Shown piece by piece: positions 15,647 through 24,528 of a DNA stretch of 64,000 nt. Origin of the DNA: Janthinobacterium lividum (GTDB lineage Bacteria; Pseudomonadota; Gammaproteobacteria; Burkholderiales; Burkholderiaceae_D); assembly GCF_034424625.1 (NCBI RefSeq), contig NZ_CP139976.1, positions 2,604,001 to 2,668,000 of the forward strand. Reading direction: 5' to 3'. Below the pieces are notes generated by a model. That model saw nothing but the letters and a program-made list of their open reading frames with translations. It was not told where the DNA came from and did not search any database. Each line of letters begins with the position of its first letter. Positions within the stretch are counted from its first letter, which is position 1. The position numbers and the translations under genes were made by a program.

Positions 15647-18515
15647 CGTGCGTTTCTTCCGCCCGCAGCAGCGCTTCCACTTCGTGTGCGGGCAGCGGCC
15701 GGCTGAAGTAAAAACCTTGCGCCTCGTCGCAGCCATGGCGGCGCAGGTAGTCGAGCTGCTCGGCCGTTTCCACGCCCTCGGCCACCACGCGCAGTTTTAA
15801 ATTGTGCGCCAGGGCGATGATGGAAACGACGATGGCCGCGTCGTCCGCGTCGCGCGCCACGTCGCCGACGAAGCTGCGGTCGATCTTCAGCACGTCGATG
15901 GGGAAGGTGCGCAGGTAGGCGAAGCTGGAATAGCCGGTGCCGAAGTCGTCGATCGACAGCTTCACCCCCAGCGCCTTCATGTCGTGCAGCTGGCTGACGG
16001 CCAGCGCCACGTCGTGCATGAACAGGCTTTCCGTCAGTTCCAGCTCCAGGCAGGCCGGCGGCAAGCCCGTTTCCAGCAGCACGTCGGCGATCGACGCCAC
16101 CAGGTTCGGCTCGTTGAACTGGCGCGCCGACAGATTCACGGCCAGGCGCAAGGTGTCCAGTCCCGCCGCATGCCAGCGTTTTACCTGCGCGCACGCTTCG
16201 CGCATGACCCAGGCGCCGATCGGCACGATCAGGCCCGTGTCTTCCGCCAGCGCGATGAAGCGCTGCGGCGCCACCATGCCCAGGTCGGGGTGCTGCCAGC
16301 GCAGCAGCGCTTCCACGCCGACGATGCGGCCGCTGGCCAGGTCCACCTGCGGCTGGTAATGCAGCACGAACTGCTCGCGTTCCAGGGCGTTGCGCAGCGC
16401 CGTCTCGATGCGCAGGCGCTCCAGGGTGGCCTGGTTCATGGCCGTCGTGTAGAACTTGATGTTGTTGCGGCCCTGTTTCTTGGCGCAGTACATGGCGATG
16501 TCGGCCTGCTCGATCAGGTTCTGCGTCTCGCCATTCAGGGTCACGTCGCCGGGGGCGTCGTAGCGCGACATGTCATAGACGGCCACGCCGATGCTGCAGG
16601 TGACGAAGAATTCCTTGCCATCCAAGAGTACCGGCTGCGCCACGGCATCCATCACGCGCTGCACGATGGCGCCGCTGAGCACTTCGTCGGCCTGTTCGCA
16701 CAGGATGGCGACGAATTCGTCGCCCGACAGGCGCGCCACCGTATCGCTTTCGCGCAGGCTGGCCTGCAATCGCGTGGCGATGGTTTTCAGCAGCAGGTCG
16801 CCAGCCTTGTGACCCAGGCTGTCGTTGACGAACTTGAACCGGTCGAGGTCAATCAACAGCACCCATAATGCGCGGTTCTTGCGGCGCGACAGGGCCATCG
16901 CCTGCGCCAGGCGGTCGCGCAGCAGGGCGCGGTTGGGCAAGCCTGTCAGCACGTCGTGGTGGGCGATGTGCTGGATTTGCTGCTCGGCCAGCTTGCGTTC
17001 CGTGATTTCCGAACCCGTACCCCGGTAGCCGCGAAATTCGCCCAGCTCGTTGAACAGCGGTTCGCCATTGATGCTGAACCAGCGCAGCTGGCCATCGCGG
17101 TCCTGCATCGCATATTCGAGGTTGGAAAAGGGCAGGTGCGCTTCCAGGTTGGCGATATGCTGCTTGCCCCAGCGCGAATTGCGCATCTCTGCATTGTTGT
17201 CCCAGCGGGTCAGGCCGATGAAGCGTTCCAGCGGCATGTTCGACTTGTCCGTGAAACCGCTGGTGATGTGGGTGAAGCAGAAGTTGGCATCCTGTTCCCA
17301 GTACCAGTCCGAGGACAGGGCCAGCAGGCGGCGGAAGCGCTTTTCGCTCTCCTGCAAGGCGCGCTCCGTGCGCTGGCGCGCCCGCACGTCGGCGCTGAGC
17401 AGCTCGTTGCTGCGTTTGAGGTCGGCCGTGCGCTGCTCCACCAGCAGTTGCACGCGGCGCGAACGCTGCGTCAGCGACTGCACGAAGGCGGCCGTCAATA
17501 CGCTGAACAGCAAACCCGTGATCAGGGTAAACAGGGAGCCCAGATGGTCGGCCAGGAAGGGGCGGGGATGAGCCACCACGCGCACGTGCCAGGGCCGGCC
17601 GGCGGAAGCGAAGGCCCGGTCATAATGGCTGTGGTAGGCAAAGTGCAGCCAGCGGGGCAGCGACTCCCAGGCGCCGCCCGGTTCGTCGTCCGGCGCCTGA
17701 CCATGCCGGAAGATCAATTGGCGCGGGTCGGCGCCGGCATCGGCGTAGACGCTCAGTTCAAGCTGCGAGTCGCCCAGCAGGTCTGCGCCGGCGAGGATTT
17801 TCTGCACCAGTTCCCCGGCGCGCACGATGACCGCCGTATCGCCGATCAATGCCGCGCGCCGCTGCTGTACCGTCTGCAGGGGCACGCCGTGGCGGTACAC
17901 GGGGCGCACGATGACGAAGCCCTGCTGCGGTCCCTGCGCCAGGGCCAGCAGGCCGGTGGCGGTGGTCTGGCCGCTGACGATCGCCTGTTCCAGCGCGCGC
18001 GCCAGCACGCCGTTCGGGCTGACGTTCAGGCCGAAGGCGGGGCGGTTGCCCTGCAACGGTTCGAGGTAGTCCACCACCAGGTAGCTGGCGCGCGTCGTGG
18101 CGGGCACGACGACGCCATCGCGCATTTCCGTCATGGCGTAGTCGGGCACGATGCGCCGCAGCTCGGCCTCGAATGCCGCGCGCTGCGCATGCGGCACGAT
18201 GCGGTGGAAATTGAAGGCCTGGATGAACGGGTGGCGCTGCAGCAGCGGCGTGGTGAAGTCGTGGAACTGTTCCCGTGTGACGGGCACGACGGCTGCAAAC
18301 AGCTGGTTCGTCGTCGTCAGCACCTCGACGGCATCGTCGAGTCCCTGCTCGATGGCGGCCACCCTGGCGCTGGCGCGCTGCTGCAGGCTCAGGCTCATCT
18401 TGTCGTATTCGAGCTGGCTGATGGCGGCGAACAGCACGGCCGTCACGCTGACGCCGCAGGCAAAGGTCAGCGCGGCCGCGGCAGAAATCGACAATGGCAG
18501 GCGGCCACGCAGCAT
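15636..18515 (-). CDS. CHASE-PAS-GGDEF-EAL c-di-GMP signalling protein
   Basis: A 959-residue membrane sensor. A TM helix lies at about 8-32, a periplasmic CHASE domain at about 70-305 (HPFIQAFNFHRIVPHAQRAAF), a second TM at about 326-346, a short coiled stretch, and a PAS domain at about 390-505 (SSDWYWEQDANFCF). The GGDEF domain is at about 518-685, with SGDEF at 597-601 in place of GGDEF. The EAL domain is at about 705-945, with EALLRW at 735-740, DDFGTGYSS and the other metal-binding motifs intact. SGDEF variants can be active, so the net activity (synthesis or hydrolysis) is open, but the EAL half looks catalytically complete. AGGAAA precedes the ATG. Confidence 0.93.
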   Translation of the reverse strand: MLRGRLPLSISAAAALTFACGVSVTAVLFAAISQLEYDKMSLSLQQRASARVAAIEQGLDDAVEVLTTTNQLFAAVVPVTREQFHDFTTPLLQRHPFIQAFNFHRIVPHAQRAAFEAELRRIVPDYAMTEMRDGVVVPATTRASYLVVDYLEPLQGNRPAFGLNVSPNGVLARALEQAIVSGQTTATGLLALAQGPQQGFVIVRPVYRHGVPLQTVQQRRAALIGDTAVIVRAGELVQKILAGADLLGDSQLELSVYADAGADPRQLIFRHGQAPDDEPGGAWESLPRWLHFAYHSHYDRAFASAGRPWHVRVVAHPRPFLADHLGSLFTLITGLLFSVLTAAFVQSLTQRSRRVQLLVEQRTADLKRSNELLSADVRARQRTERALQESEKRFRRLLALSSDWYWEQDANFCFTHITSGFTDKSNMPLERFIGLTRWDNNAEMRNSRWGKQHIANLEAHLPFSNLEYAMQDRDGQLRWFSINGEPLFNELGEFRGYRGTGSEITERKLAEQQIQHIAHHDVLTGLPNRALLRDRLAQAMALSRRKNRALWVLLIDLDRFKFVNDSLGHKAGDLLLKTIATRLQASLRESDTVARLSGDEFVAILCEQADEVLSGAIVQRVMDAVAQPVLLDGKEFFVTCSIGVAVYDMSRYDAPGDVTLNGETQNLIEQADIAMYCAKKQGRNNIKFYTTAMNQATLERLRIETALRNALEREQFVLHYQPQVDLASGRIVGVEALLRWQHPDLGMVAPQRFIALAEDTGLIVPIGAWVMREACAQVKRWHAAGLDTLRLAVNLSARQFNEPNLVASIADVLLETGLPPACLELELTESLFMHDVALAVSQLHDMKALGVKLSIDDFGTGYSSFAYLRTFPIDVLKIDRSFVGDVARDADDAAIVVSIIALAHNLKLRVVAEGVETAEQLDYLRRHGCDEAQGFYFSRPLPAHEVEALLRAEETHVML

Positions 18516-18669
18516 GGTTTTTCCTATCTCACTTCATGGATACATGGGTTCGGCGGCGCCTGCCGGCCCCACGCAGGCCGTAGTTTGTCATAAACCACAT
18601 CCATCATGCTGATTTTGCACCAAATCACTGCTAATAAGCAACAATATCTATGGCCGGGGAGGATGACTT

Positions 18670-19446
18670 TCAGTCGCTGCCCGCGCCTGACTGGCGGCGC
18701 ACACGCCACAACTGCCAGGCCGGCAGCCAGCGGTTCAGGAAAGCCAGGCCGGCCATCCGCCGCCAGCGCACCAGGCGCACCACGCGCACGGCGCGGCCGT
18801 CGGCGCCTTGGCCTTGCTCCGGCTTGGCGGCGAAGATGATGCGGTTATTGCCCGCGATGCCGTCGAAGTGGCACACGGCACCGCGGAAGGTGAGCATCAG
18901 GCGCGCCAGCATGGCAGGGTAGTGCTCGTCATAACTGAACAGATTGGCCACCAGCACGCCGCCGGGCAGCAGCGCGCGCAGGCAGTCCGCATAGAAGCGC
19001 GCGCTGCCCAGTGCCGGCGGCAAGCCCGTCTCGTCATAGCCGTCGAGCAGCAGCACGTCGGCGCAGCCCGGATGCTGGCGGATATAGCTGACGGCATCCG
19101 TCTCGATGATGCGCAGGCGCGCGTCGTCGGGCGGCAGCATGAACTGCTCGCGCAGGGCGATCACGTCGGCGCGCAATTCCAGCACGGTGATGCGGGTGTC
19201 GGGCAGGTGGCGGTGGCAGAATTTCAGCAGCGAGCCGCCACCCAGTCCCACCATCAGGATATGCCGCGGGCGCGGCACGAACAGGGTAAAGCACATCATG
19301 GCGCGCGCATAGCGCAGCAGCAGATGGTCGGGGCGCGACAGCAGCATTTCGCTCTGGATCATGCCGGGCTGGAATTCCAGGCGGCGCCGGTCGCCACAGG
19401 TATGCACCTGCGGGGCAAGTGGGGTGGTGCTTCTGTTTTCCGGCAT
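18670..19446 (-). CDS. Spermidine synthase-like methyltransferase-fold protein
   Basis: A 258-residue Rossmann-fold protein related to SpeE. The glycine loop MVGLGGGSLLKFCH, the acidic strand end VLELRADVIALRE, the DAVSYI region and the central VLLLDGYDE are present. It lacks a typical N-terminal beta-domain and is shorter than true SpeE, so it may be one of the stand-alone homologues common in Burkholderiales with unknown substrate. The start is uncertain: the ATG at 19446 has no clear ribosome site, and an in-frame ATG at 19521 would add 25 residues. It has a basic C-terminus (RRMAGLAFLNRW, WRVRRQSG). Confidence 0.75.
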   Translation of the reverse strand: MPENRSTTPLAPQVHTCGDRRRLEFQPGMIQSEMLLSRPDHLLLRYARAMMCFTLFVPRPRHILMVGLGGGSLLKFCHRHLPDTRITVLELRADVIALREQFMLPPDDARLRIIETDAVSYIRQHPGCADVLLLDGYDETGLPPALGSARFYADCLRALLPGGVLVANLFSYDEHYPAMLARLMLTFRGAVCHFDGIAGNNRIIFAAKPEQGQGADGRAVRVVRLVRWRRMAGLAFLNRWLPAWQLWRVRRQSGAGSD

Positions 19447-19550
19447 GGGACGACTTCGCTGAGTGGACTGGGGGAGATGCTTTGTTGCATTCAGAGAAAT
19501 CTGATAAGCTCCCGTGAGCATACCCGATTAATCCGCGCCGAGCATGCGTA

Positions 19551-19580
19551 TATGTAGATGCAATATGTAGATGTATATGG
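19551..19580. repeat. Short tandem repeat, 13-bp unit
   Basis: TATGTAGATG is repeated at 19551 and 19564 and the next unit begins TATGG at 19577, giving about 2.4 copies with a 13-bp period. It lies in the divergent region between the spermidine-synthase-like gene and the small gene at 19625. Confidence 0.55.
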
Positions 19581-19624
19581 CGCGCGGCGGCACGGCCGCG
19601 CAGTCGGGCACCATGGAGACAAGC

Positions 19625-19900
19625 ATGTTTTTGGATCACCCCATTATTACGGCGACGAACAGTTTTACGGAGCCTGACCGCATCGAGCGGCTGACGCGCG
19701 TGTATGGCTACGCGGCGGCGCTGGCCGACCAGGCCGACAATGTCGGTTTCATTGAAAAAGTGGCGCAGATCCACGATCACAAGGGCACCCTCATCGTGTT
19801 CTGGCACGAGGCACCCAGCGACGTGGAGAAGCAGTATTTCGTGCAGGCGTGGGCCAGCAAGGTCGGCGACGGCAGCACCAATGTCGAGCACGAAATCTGA
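19625..19900 (+). CDS. Conserved-looking small hypothetical protein
   Basis: A 91-residue acidic soluble protein (starts MFLDHPIITATNSFTEPDRI, ends STNVEHEI) with no recognised domain. It is rich in codons typical of its neighbours, and GGAG sits 6 bases before the ATG at 19625, so it is probably real. An ATG at 19613 is in frame but has no site. It is followed after 37 bp by the diguanylate-cyclase gene on the same strand. Confidence 0.6.
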   Translation: MFLDHPIITATNSFTEPDRIERLTRVYGYAAALADQADNVGFIEKVAQIHDHKGTLIVFWHEAPSDVEKQYFVQAWASKVGDGSTNVEHEI

Positions 19901-19937
19901 CCTGGCGCGCCGCGCCTGCGCATCGATAGCCTAGCCC

Positions 19938-21089
19938 ATGGATATCAAGACCCTGGTACTGGCCCTGGCGCTCGGCAACCTGAGCCTGTGCGCGGCCCTG
20001 TTCTTCTTCGAGTACGAGCGCAAGAAGTCGCTCAGCATGTCCACCTGGGCGGTGGCCAAGCAATGCCAGGCCGTGGCCTGGTGCCTGCTGTACTTCCGCG
20101 GCGTGCTGCCCGATTTCCTCTCCATCTTGCTCGGTAACAGCCTGCTGTTTGCCGGCATGGCGCTCGATGCGGGCGCGCTGTGGCAGGCGGCCGGGCGCAG
20201 CGGCTGGCGCCGTTATGTCTTGCCGACGCTGGGGCTGTCGGTGACCCTGTTTGCCGCCTGTTACCTGTTAGATGTGGCGCCGCTGCTGCGCAGCGCCGGC
20301 GGTTCGCTGATCGTGGCCGGTTTCTTCCTCGCCGGCGTGGCCGCCCTGTGCCTCAAGTGGCGCGAGGCGAGCATGCTGCGCCGTTTCCTCGTCGTCAGCA
20401 TGGGCTTGCTGTCGCTGCTGATCGCCGCGCGCGGCGTGCTGGCCGCCGCCGTCCCCGATTTTGACGCGGAGCTGCTGCAGCTGGCCGGTTTTGGCGCCCT
20501 GTACCTGATGATGCTGACGAATGCTTTCGGCTACCTGCTGCTGTCGCGTGAAAAACTGGGCGGCGAGCTGGCGCGCCTGGAAGTGCTCGATGCGGCCACG
20601 GGCGTGCCGAACCGGCGCGGCTTTTACCAGGCGCTGGCGCCATGGATGGCACTGGCGCGCCGGCCTGGCTTGCCGACGGCGCTGGTGGTGCTCAATATCG
20701 ACCACTTTAAAAGAGTCAACGACAGCTATGGCCATCCGGTGGGCGATGCGGTGCTGAAAACCATCGTCGACACGTGCCGCCAGCAGTTGCGCGACAGCGA
20801 CCTGATGGGCCGCCTGGGCGGCGCCGAATTCGCCATCCAGCTGCCGCGCACGACCCTGGCCGATGCGCTGATGGTGGCCGAGCGCATCCGCGCCGCCGTC
20901 GAAGCGCTGCCCGTCAAGACGGAGCGCGCCGTGCTGCAGCTGACGGCCAGCCTGGGCGTGACGACCATCCGCGCCGAGGACAGCACCGTCAGCCTGTTCA
21001 AGCGCGCCGACGAGGCGCTGCAGGCGGCCAAGCAGGCGGGCCGCAACAGGGTAGTGGAAGCGCAGGGTGCCAGCACCCTGGACATTTAA
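19938..21089 (+). CDS. Membrane-anchored GGDEF-domain protein with altered active site (GGAEF)
   Basis: A 383-residue protein. The first 205 residues hold about six hydrophobic helices without a recognised sensor family. A GGDEF domain follows (about 215-375), starting LEVLDAATGVPNRRGFYQAL, with NIDHFKRVNDSYGH and ASLGVTTI. The signature loop reads GRLGGAEFAI: the third residue, normally Asp or Glu and a metal ligand for GTP, is Ala. On family knowledge this should reduce or abolish cyclase activity, so it may be a c-di-GMP or GTP sensor. No EAL domain. It is convergent with the small exported protein gene at 21106. Confidence 0.88.
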   Translation: MDIKTLVLALALGNLSLCAALFFFEYERKKSLSMSTWAVAKQCQAVAWCLLYFRGVLPDFLSILLGNSLLFAGMALDAGALWQAAGRSGWRRYVLPTLGLSVTLFAACYLLDVAPLLRSAGGSLIVAGFFLAGVAALCLKWREASMLRRFLVVSMGLLSLLIAARGVLAAAVPDFDAELLQLAGFGALYLMMLTNAFGYLLLSREKLGGELARLEVLDAATGVPNRRGFYQALAPWMALARRPGLPTALVVLNIDHFKRVNDSYGHPVGDAVLKTIVDTCRQQLRDSDLMGRLGGAEFAIQLPRTTLADALMVAERIRAAVEALPVKTERAVLQLTASLGVTTIRAEDSTVSLFKRADEALQAAKQAGRNRVVEAQGASTLDI

Positions 21090-21105
21090 TTCAGCCCAAG
21101 CCCGC

Positions 21106-21435
21106 TTACTTCTTGCGCGAGCCCAGCCAGCTGGGTTCCTTGCCGCATTCCTTGGGCAGGAACAGGGCATCGAGGCCGGGATCGCAGCGATGGTCAGGCG
21201 CCTTCATCGGTTCGACGGTCAGCCATTCGCTCTTGGGCAGTATCTTTTCTTCGCGTGGTTCCACGGGCGGCGCGGGCGGCAGGCTGTCTTGCCACCTTGG
21301 CTCTGCGGCAGGCGCGGGCGCGGTGGCCCAGTTCGCGTCGACCTGCGCTGGCGGTGTGTCCGCGTGTGCGGCGGCGCTCAGCAAGCTGCCCGCGAGGATG
21401 AACGCACGCATGGCGGCGCGGTGTACGGAAATCAT
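21106..21435 (-). CDS. Small exported hypothetical protein
   Basis: A 109-residue protein with a signal peptide (RAFILAGSLLSAAAHA, cut before DTPPAQ), a Pro/Ala-rich middle and two cysteines near the C-terminus (HRCDPG and PKECGK) that could form a disulfide. No domain recognised. It ends 16 bp from the convergent GGDEF gene. An ATG at 21411 (MRAFILAG) could be the true start and would give a tidier signal peptide. Confidence 0.55.
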   Translation of the reverse strand: MISVHRAAMRAFILAGSLLSAAAHADTPPAQVDANWATAPAPAAEPRWQDSLPPAPPVEPREEKILPKSEWLTVEPMKAPDHRCDPGLDALFLPKECGKEPSWLGSRKK

Positions 21436-21730
21436 GGTCTGTCCTTGGTCGGTGCCGCGAGGGCGGGCCTGGCATTATGACGCCAGCCGGAAGCAAAAAC
21501 ACAAGAAAATTGCAACGGCATGTTACCAAAGGGACTATAGTTACTGGTAGCAAGCAGGTGCATCACAGCAAGGGGCTCGAACGGTGAGCAAGGCGCGGGG
21601 CGCCGCTACCCGAACGTGTGCATTCCCTAACTTTCATTTAAGCTAAGCAAGTTATGCTATCGAGCGCACGCCAGGCTGCCCTGTGCCGTCCGCACCGCAG
21701 TTCCTCTTTCTTACTCTTGCCAGGCCCATA
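21436..21730. other. Intergenic region before the Ca2+/H+ antiporter gene
   Basis: 295 bp between divergent genes. I see an imperfect repeat around GTTACCA and GTTACTGGTA (21518-21552) and several TATA-like hexamers, but no promoter convincing in both boxes. No gene is supported here. Confidence 0.4.
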
Positions 21731-22813
21731 ATGAAAATGCTCAAATCCCTGCCTGTATGGCCGCTTGCCGCCCCCGTTGCCGGCTGGCTGTTCCTGTTCG
21801 GTTCCACCTTCAATGTCGGCGGCGCCTACCAGATTTTGCTGGTGGCGGGCCTGATCGGCAGCGTGCTGGCCGCCGTGTACCACGCGGAAGTGGTGGCGCA
21901 CCGCATCGGCGAACCGTACGGCACGCTGGTGCTGGCGCTGGCCGTGACCCTGATCGAGGTGGCGCTGATCGTCTCGCTGATGCTGGCCGGCGGACCGGAA
22001 ACGACAGGGCTGGCGCGCGACACCGTGTTTGCCGCCATCATGATCATCCTGAACGGCATCGTCGGCATCTGCCTGCTGCTGGGCGCCGGGCGCCACAAGG
22101 AGCAGACCTTCGGTCTGCTGGGCGTGAGCGCCTCGCTGGCCACCCTGGCGGCGATTGCCGTTTTGACCCTGGTGCTGCCGAACTATACCTCGAGCGCCGC
22201 CGGTCCCTTCTACAATTCCAGCCAGTTGATCTTCATCGCCGTCATTTCCCTGGTCCTGTACGGCACCTTCGTGCTGGTGCAGACGGTGCGCCACCGCGAT
22301 TACTTCCTGCCCAAGGAAGCCGTCGGCGATGAAGAGGTGCATGCGGCGCCGCCCACGGCCACCGTCGCCTGGGTCAGCGCCGGGGCGCTGCTGGTGTGCC
22401 TGGGCGCCGTGGTGCTGCTGGCCAAGTCGCTGGCGCCCGCGCTGGAGACGGCGATCGCCGCCATGGGCGCGCCGAAAACCCTGGTCGGCATCGTCATCGC
22501 CGCCATCGTGCTGCTGCCCGAAGGCTTGGCCGCCGTGCGCGCCGCGCGCGCGAATCGCCTGCAAACGAGCTTGAACCTGGCGCTCGGTTCCGCGCTGGCC
22601 AGCATCGGCCTGACGATTCCCGCCGTGGTGGTGGTGTCGCTGGCCACGGGCCTGACGATTACCCTGGGACTCGACATCAAGTCGACGGTGCTGTTGCTGC
22701 TGTCGCTGATGGTGGCCACCCTGTCGCTGGGCACGGGCCGCACCACGGTCATGCAGGGCACGGTGCACCTGGTGATTTTCGCGGTCTATCTGTTTACCAC
22801 TATCGTCCCATAA
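21731..22813 (+). CDS. chaA: Calcium/proton antiporter of the ChaA/CaCA family
   Basis: A 360-residue inner-membrane protein with about 11 hydrophobic helices. The two inverted CaCA alpha-repeats are visible: VALAVTLIEVALIVSLMLAG with its acidic residue, and IVIAAIVLLPEGLAAVRAARANRLQTSLNLALGSALASIGLTIP, the second ending in the conserved Ser/Gly pattern. ChaA exchanges cytoplasmic Ca2+ or Na+ for H+ at alkaline pH. The start at 21731 gives a normal N-terminus; the ribosome site is weak (AGG). It is followed by the Pho-box region of ppx on the same strand. Confidence 0.87.
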   Translation: MKMLKSLPVWPLAAPVAGWLFLFGSTFNVGGAYQILLVAGLIGSVLAAVYHAEVVAHRIGEPYGTLVLALAVTLIEVALIVSLMLAGGPETTGLARDTVFAAIMIILNGIVGICLLLGAGRHKEQTFGLLGVSASLATLAAIAVLTLVLPNYTSSAAGPFYNSSQLIFIAVISLVLYGTFVLVQTVRHRDYFLPKEAVGDEEVHAAPPTATVAWVSAGALLVCLGAVVLLAKSLAPALETAIAAMGAPKTLVGIVIAAIVLLPEGLAAVRAARANRLQTSLNLALGSALASIGLTIPAVVVVSLATGLTITLGLDIKSTVLLLLSLMVATLSLGTGRTTVMQGTVHLVIFAVYLFTTIVP

Positions 22814-22834
22814 GCACCGCGGCTGGTCGCCGTT

Positions 22835-22863
22835 TTGTCACAATCCTGTCACGCCGCTGTCAT
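22835..22863 (+). promoter_or_regulatory. PhoB box (three half-sites) upstream of ppx
   Basis: TTGTCAC (22835-22841), CTGTCAC (22846-22852) and CTGTCAT (22857-22863) are spaced exactly 11 bp apart, the PhoB direct-repeat arrangement with 7-bp units and 4-bp spacers. A -10-like TAGTGT begins 10 bp later at 22874. This predicts induction of ppx under phosphate limitation. Confidence 0.75.
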
Positions 22864-22891
22864 ACGATGAGGGTAGTGTGGTAGGATTTTT

Positions 22892-22951
22892 AAATCGTTT
22901 AAATGATTTATATAGTTTAGCAACTGAGTTTGCCAACTTTTTCAGTTGGCA
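22892..22951 (+). promoter_or_regulatory. Inverted repeats in the ppx 5' region
   Basis: Two elements lie between the Pho box and the ppx start. An AT-rich inverted repeat at 22892-22909 has arms AAATC and GATTT around TTTAAA. A hairpin at 22931-22951 has arms TGCCAACT and AGTTGGCA with a 5-base loop. The latter competes with an alternative pairing of CAACTGA (22921-22927) with TCAGTTG (22942-22948), so two exclusive RNA folds are possible. Confidence 0.45.
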
Positions 22952-22977
22952 TTGCAATGACAAGACAAGAGGCCAGT

Positions 22978-24435
22978 ATGTATGCAGCGGTGGACCTGGG
23001 GTCCAACAGTTTTCGTTTACACGTCGGCAAGCATGATGGCGACACGATCCGCGTGGTCAAGAGCGTGCGCGACCCGATACGCCTGGCCGCCGGCCTGGAC
23101 GCCAATGGCGACCTGACCGAGGCGGCCATGCAGGGCGCCCTGGCTTGCCTGCAGCGCTTTCGCGCCATCCTCGCCGGCTTCGAACTCGATGCCGTGCGCG
23201 TGGTGGCCACGTCGGCCATGCGCGTGGCGCGCAACGGCGCCGTCTTCCTGCCGCTGGCCGAACAAGCCATCGGCCATCCGATCGAGATCATCTCGGGCGA
23301 GGAAGAGGGGCGCTTGATCTACATGGGCGTGGCCAATGCGCTGGCCATTCCCGGCGAACGCCGGCTGGTGATGGATATCGGCGGCGGCTCGACCGAACTG
23401 ATACTCGGGCGCGGCAACGATATCGAACGGGTCGAGTCGTTCAGCCTGGGCACGGTCAAGCAAAGCTTGTCGTTCTTCATCGGCGGGCGCATCGACGCGC
23501 CGTCGTTCGAGGCGGCCATCCTGTCGGCGCGCAGCCATTTCGAGGATGCCGCGCCGCCGTACCGTCCGCAGCACTGGAAGACGGCCTACGGCTCTTCCGG
23601 CACCATCCGCACCATCGCCGACATCATCGCCCGCAACAAGCTGGGCGACGGCTTGCTCACGAGCGCCAGCCTCGATGCGCTGGCGCGCCGCTTCATCGAA
23701 CTCGGTCACACCAGCCGCATCGACATGCCCGGCTTGCGCCCCGACCGCGCCAGTACCATCGTCGGCGGCCTGGCCATCTTGATCGGCCTGTTCCGCGAAC
23801 TGGCCATTCCCGCCATGACGCCGATCGAGGCGGGTCTGCGCATGGGCGTGATGTGGGATCTGTACCTGCGCTCGACCAAGCGCGACCGCCGCGAACAGTC
23901 GGTGCAGGGCTGCATGGAGAAATTCCATATCGACCAGCAGCGCGCCGGCCGGGTGGCCGAGCAGGCGCTGGCCATGTATGCGCAGCTCAAGCCCACGTCC
24001 GACGCCCTGGTGAAATCCCTGCGCTGGAGCAGCCTGCTGCACGAAGTGGGCCTGGCCGTGTCGCAGACGGGCTACCACAAGCACGCTTCCTACATCGTGG
24101 AGAACGCGGACTTGCCCGGTTTTACCACGCGCGAACAGAAGACCATGAGCCGGCTGATCCTGGCGCAGAAGGGCAACTTGCGCAAGATCGGCGAAGTGCT
24201 GTCCGACCCCGATTTTGCCAAGGCCGTGCTGGCGCTGCGCCTGTCGATCTTGCTCATGCATGCGCGCATCGAAGCCGATTTCAGCGAACTGCGCCTGCGC
24301 ATGAAGAACCGCATCGAACTCGACATCAAGCGCGGCTGGGTCGCACACCATCCCACCGTGTCGTTCTGGATCGAGAAGGAGCAGGAATTCTGGGATGAGG
24401 TCGGGGTCGATTTCACCATCCGCGCCAGTGCCTAG
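22978..24435 (+). CDS. ppx: Exopolyphosphatase (Ppx/GppA family)
   Basis: A 485-residue ASKHA-fold hydrolase that removes phosphate from polyphosphate ends (or the 5'-phosphate of pppGpp). The phosphate-1 motif AAVDLGSNSFRLHVG, the catalytic-Glu region SGEEEGRLIYMGV, the phosphate-2 motif VMDIGGGSTELILG and SSGTIRTIADI are intact. An HD-like helical C-terminal domain begins at about residue 310. I chose the ATG at 22978 because the family starts MYAAVDLGSN and AGAGG precedes it; an upstream ATG at 22957 would add 7 residues. No ppk is adjacent. The PhoB box upstream fits a role in phosphate starvation. Confidence 0.92.
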   Translation: MYAAVDLGSNSFRLHVGKHDGDTIRVVKSVRDPIRLAAGLDANGDLTEAAMQGALACLQRFRAILAGFELDAVRVVATSAMRVARNGAVFLPLAEQAIGHPIEIISGEEEGRLIYMGVANALAIPGERRLVMDIGGGSTELILGRGNDIERVESFSLGTVKQSLSFFIGGRIDAPSFEAAILSARSHFEDAAPPYRPQHWKTAYGSSGTIRTIADIIARNKLGDGLLTSASLDALARRFIELGHTSRIDMPGLRPDRASTIVGGLAILIGLFRELAIPAMTPIEAGLRMGVMWDLYLRSTKRDRREQSVQGCMEKFHIDQQRAGRVAEQALAMYAQLKPTSDALVKSLRWSSLLHEVGLAVSQTGYHKHASYIVENADLPGFTTREQKTMSRLILAQKGNLRKIGEVLSDPDFAKAVLALRLSILLMHARIEADFSELRLRMKNRIELDIKRGWVAHHPTVSFWIEKEQEFWDEVGVDFTIRASA

Positions 24436-24528
24436 AAGGTCATGCCGTGCGCATGACTTGATGTGCAGCAAGCAAGATTTTAAAAAACAGTATATATTGT
24501 TTATATTATTTATTAGATTGGAAAATCC

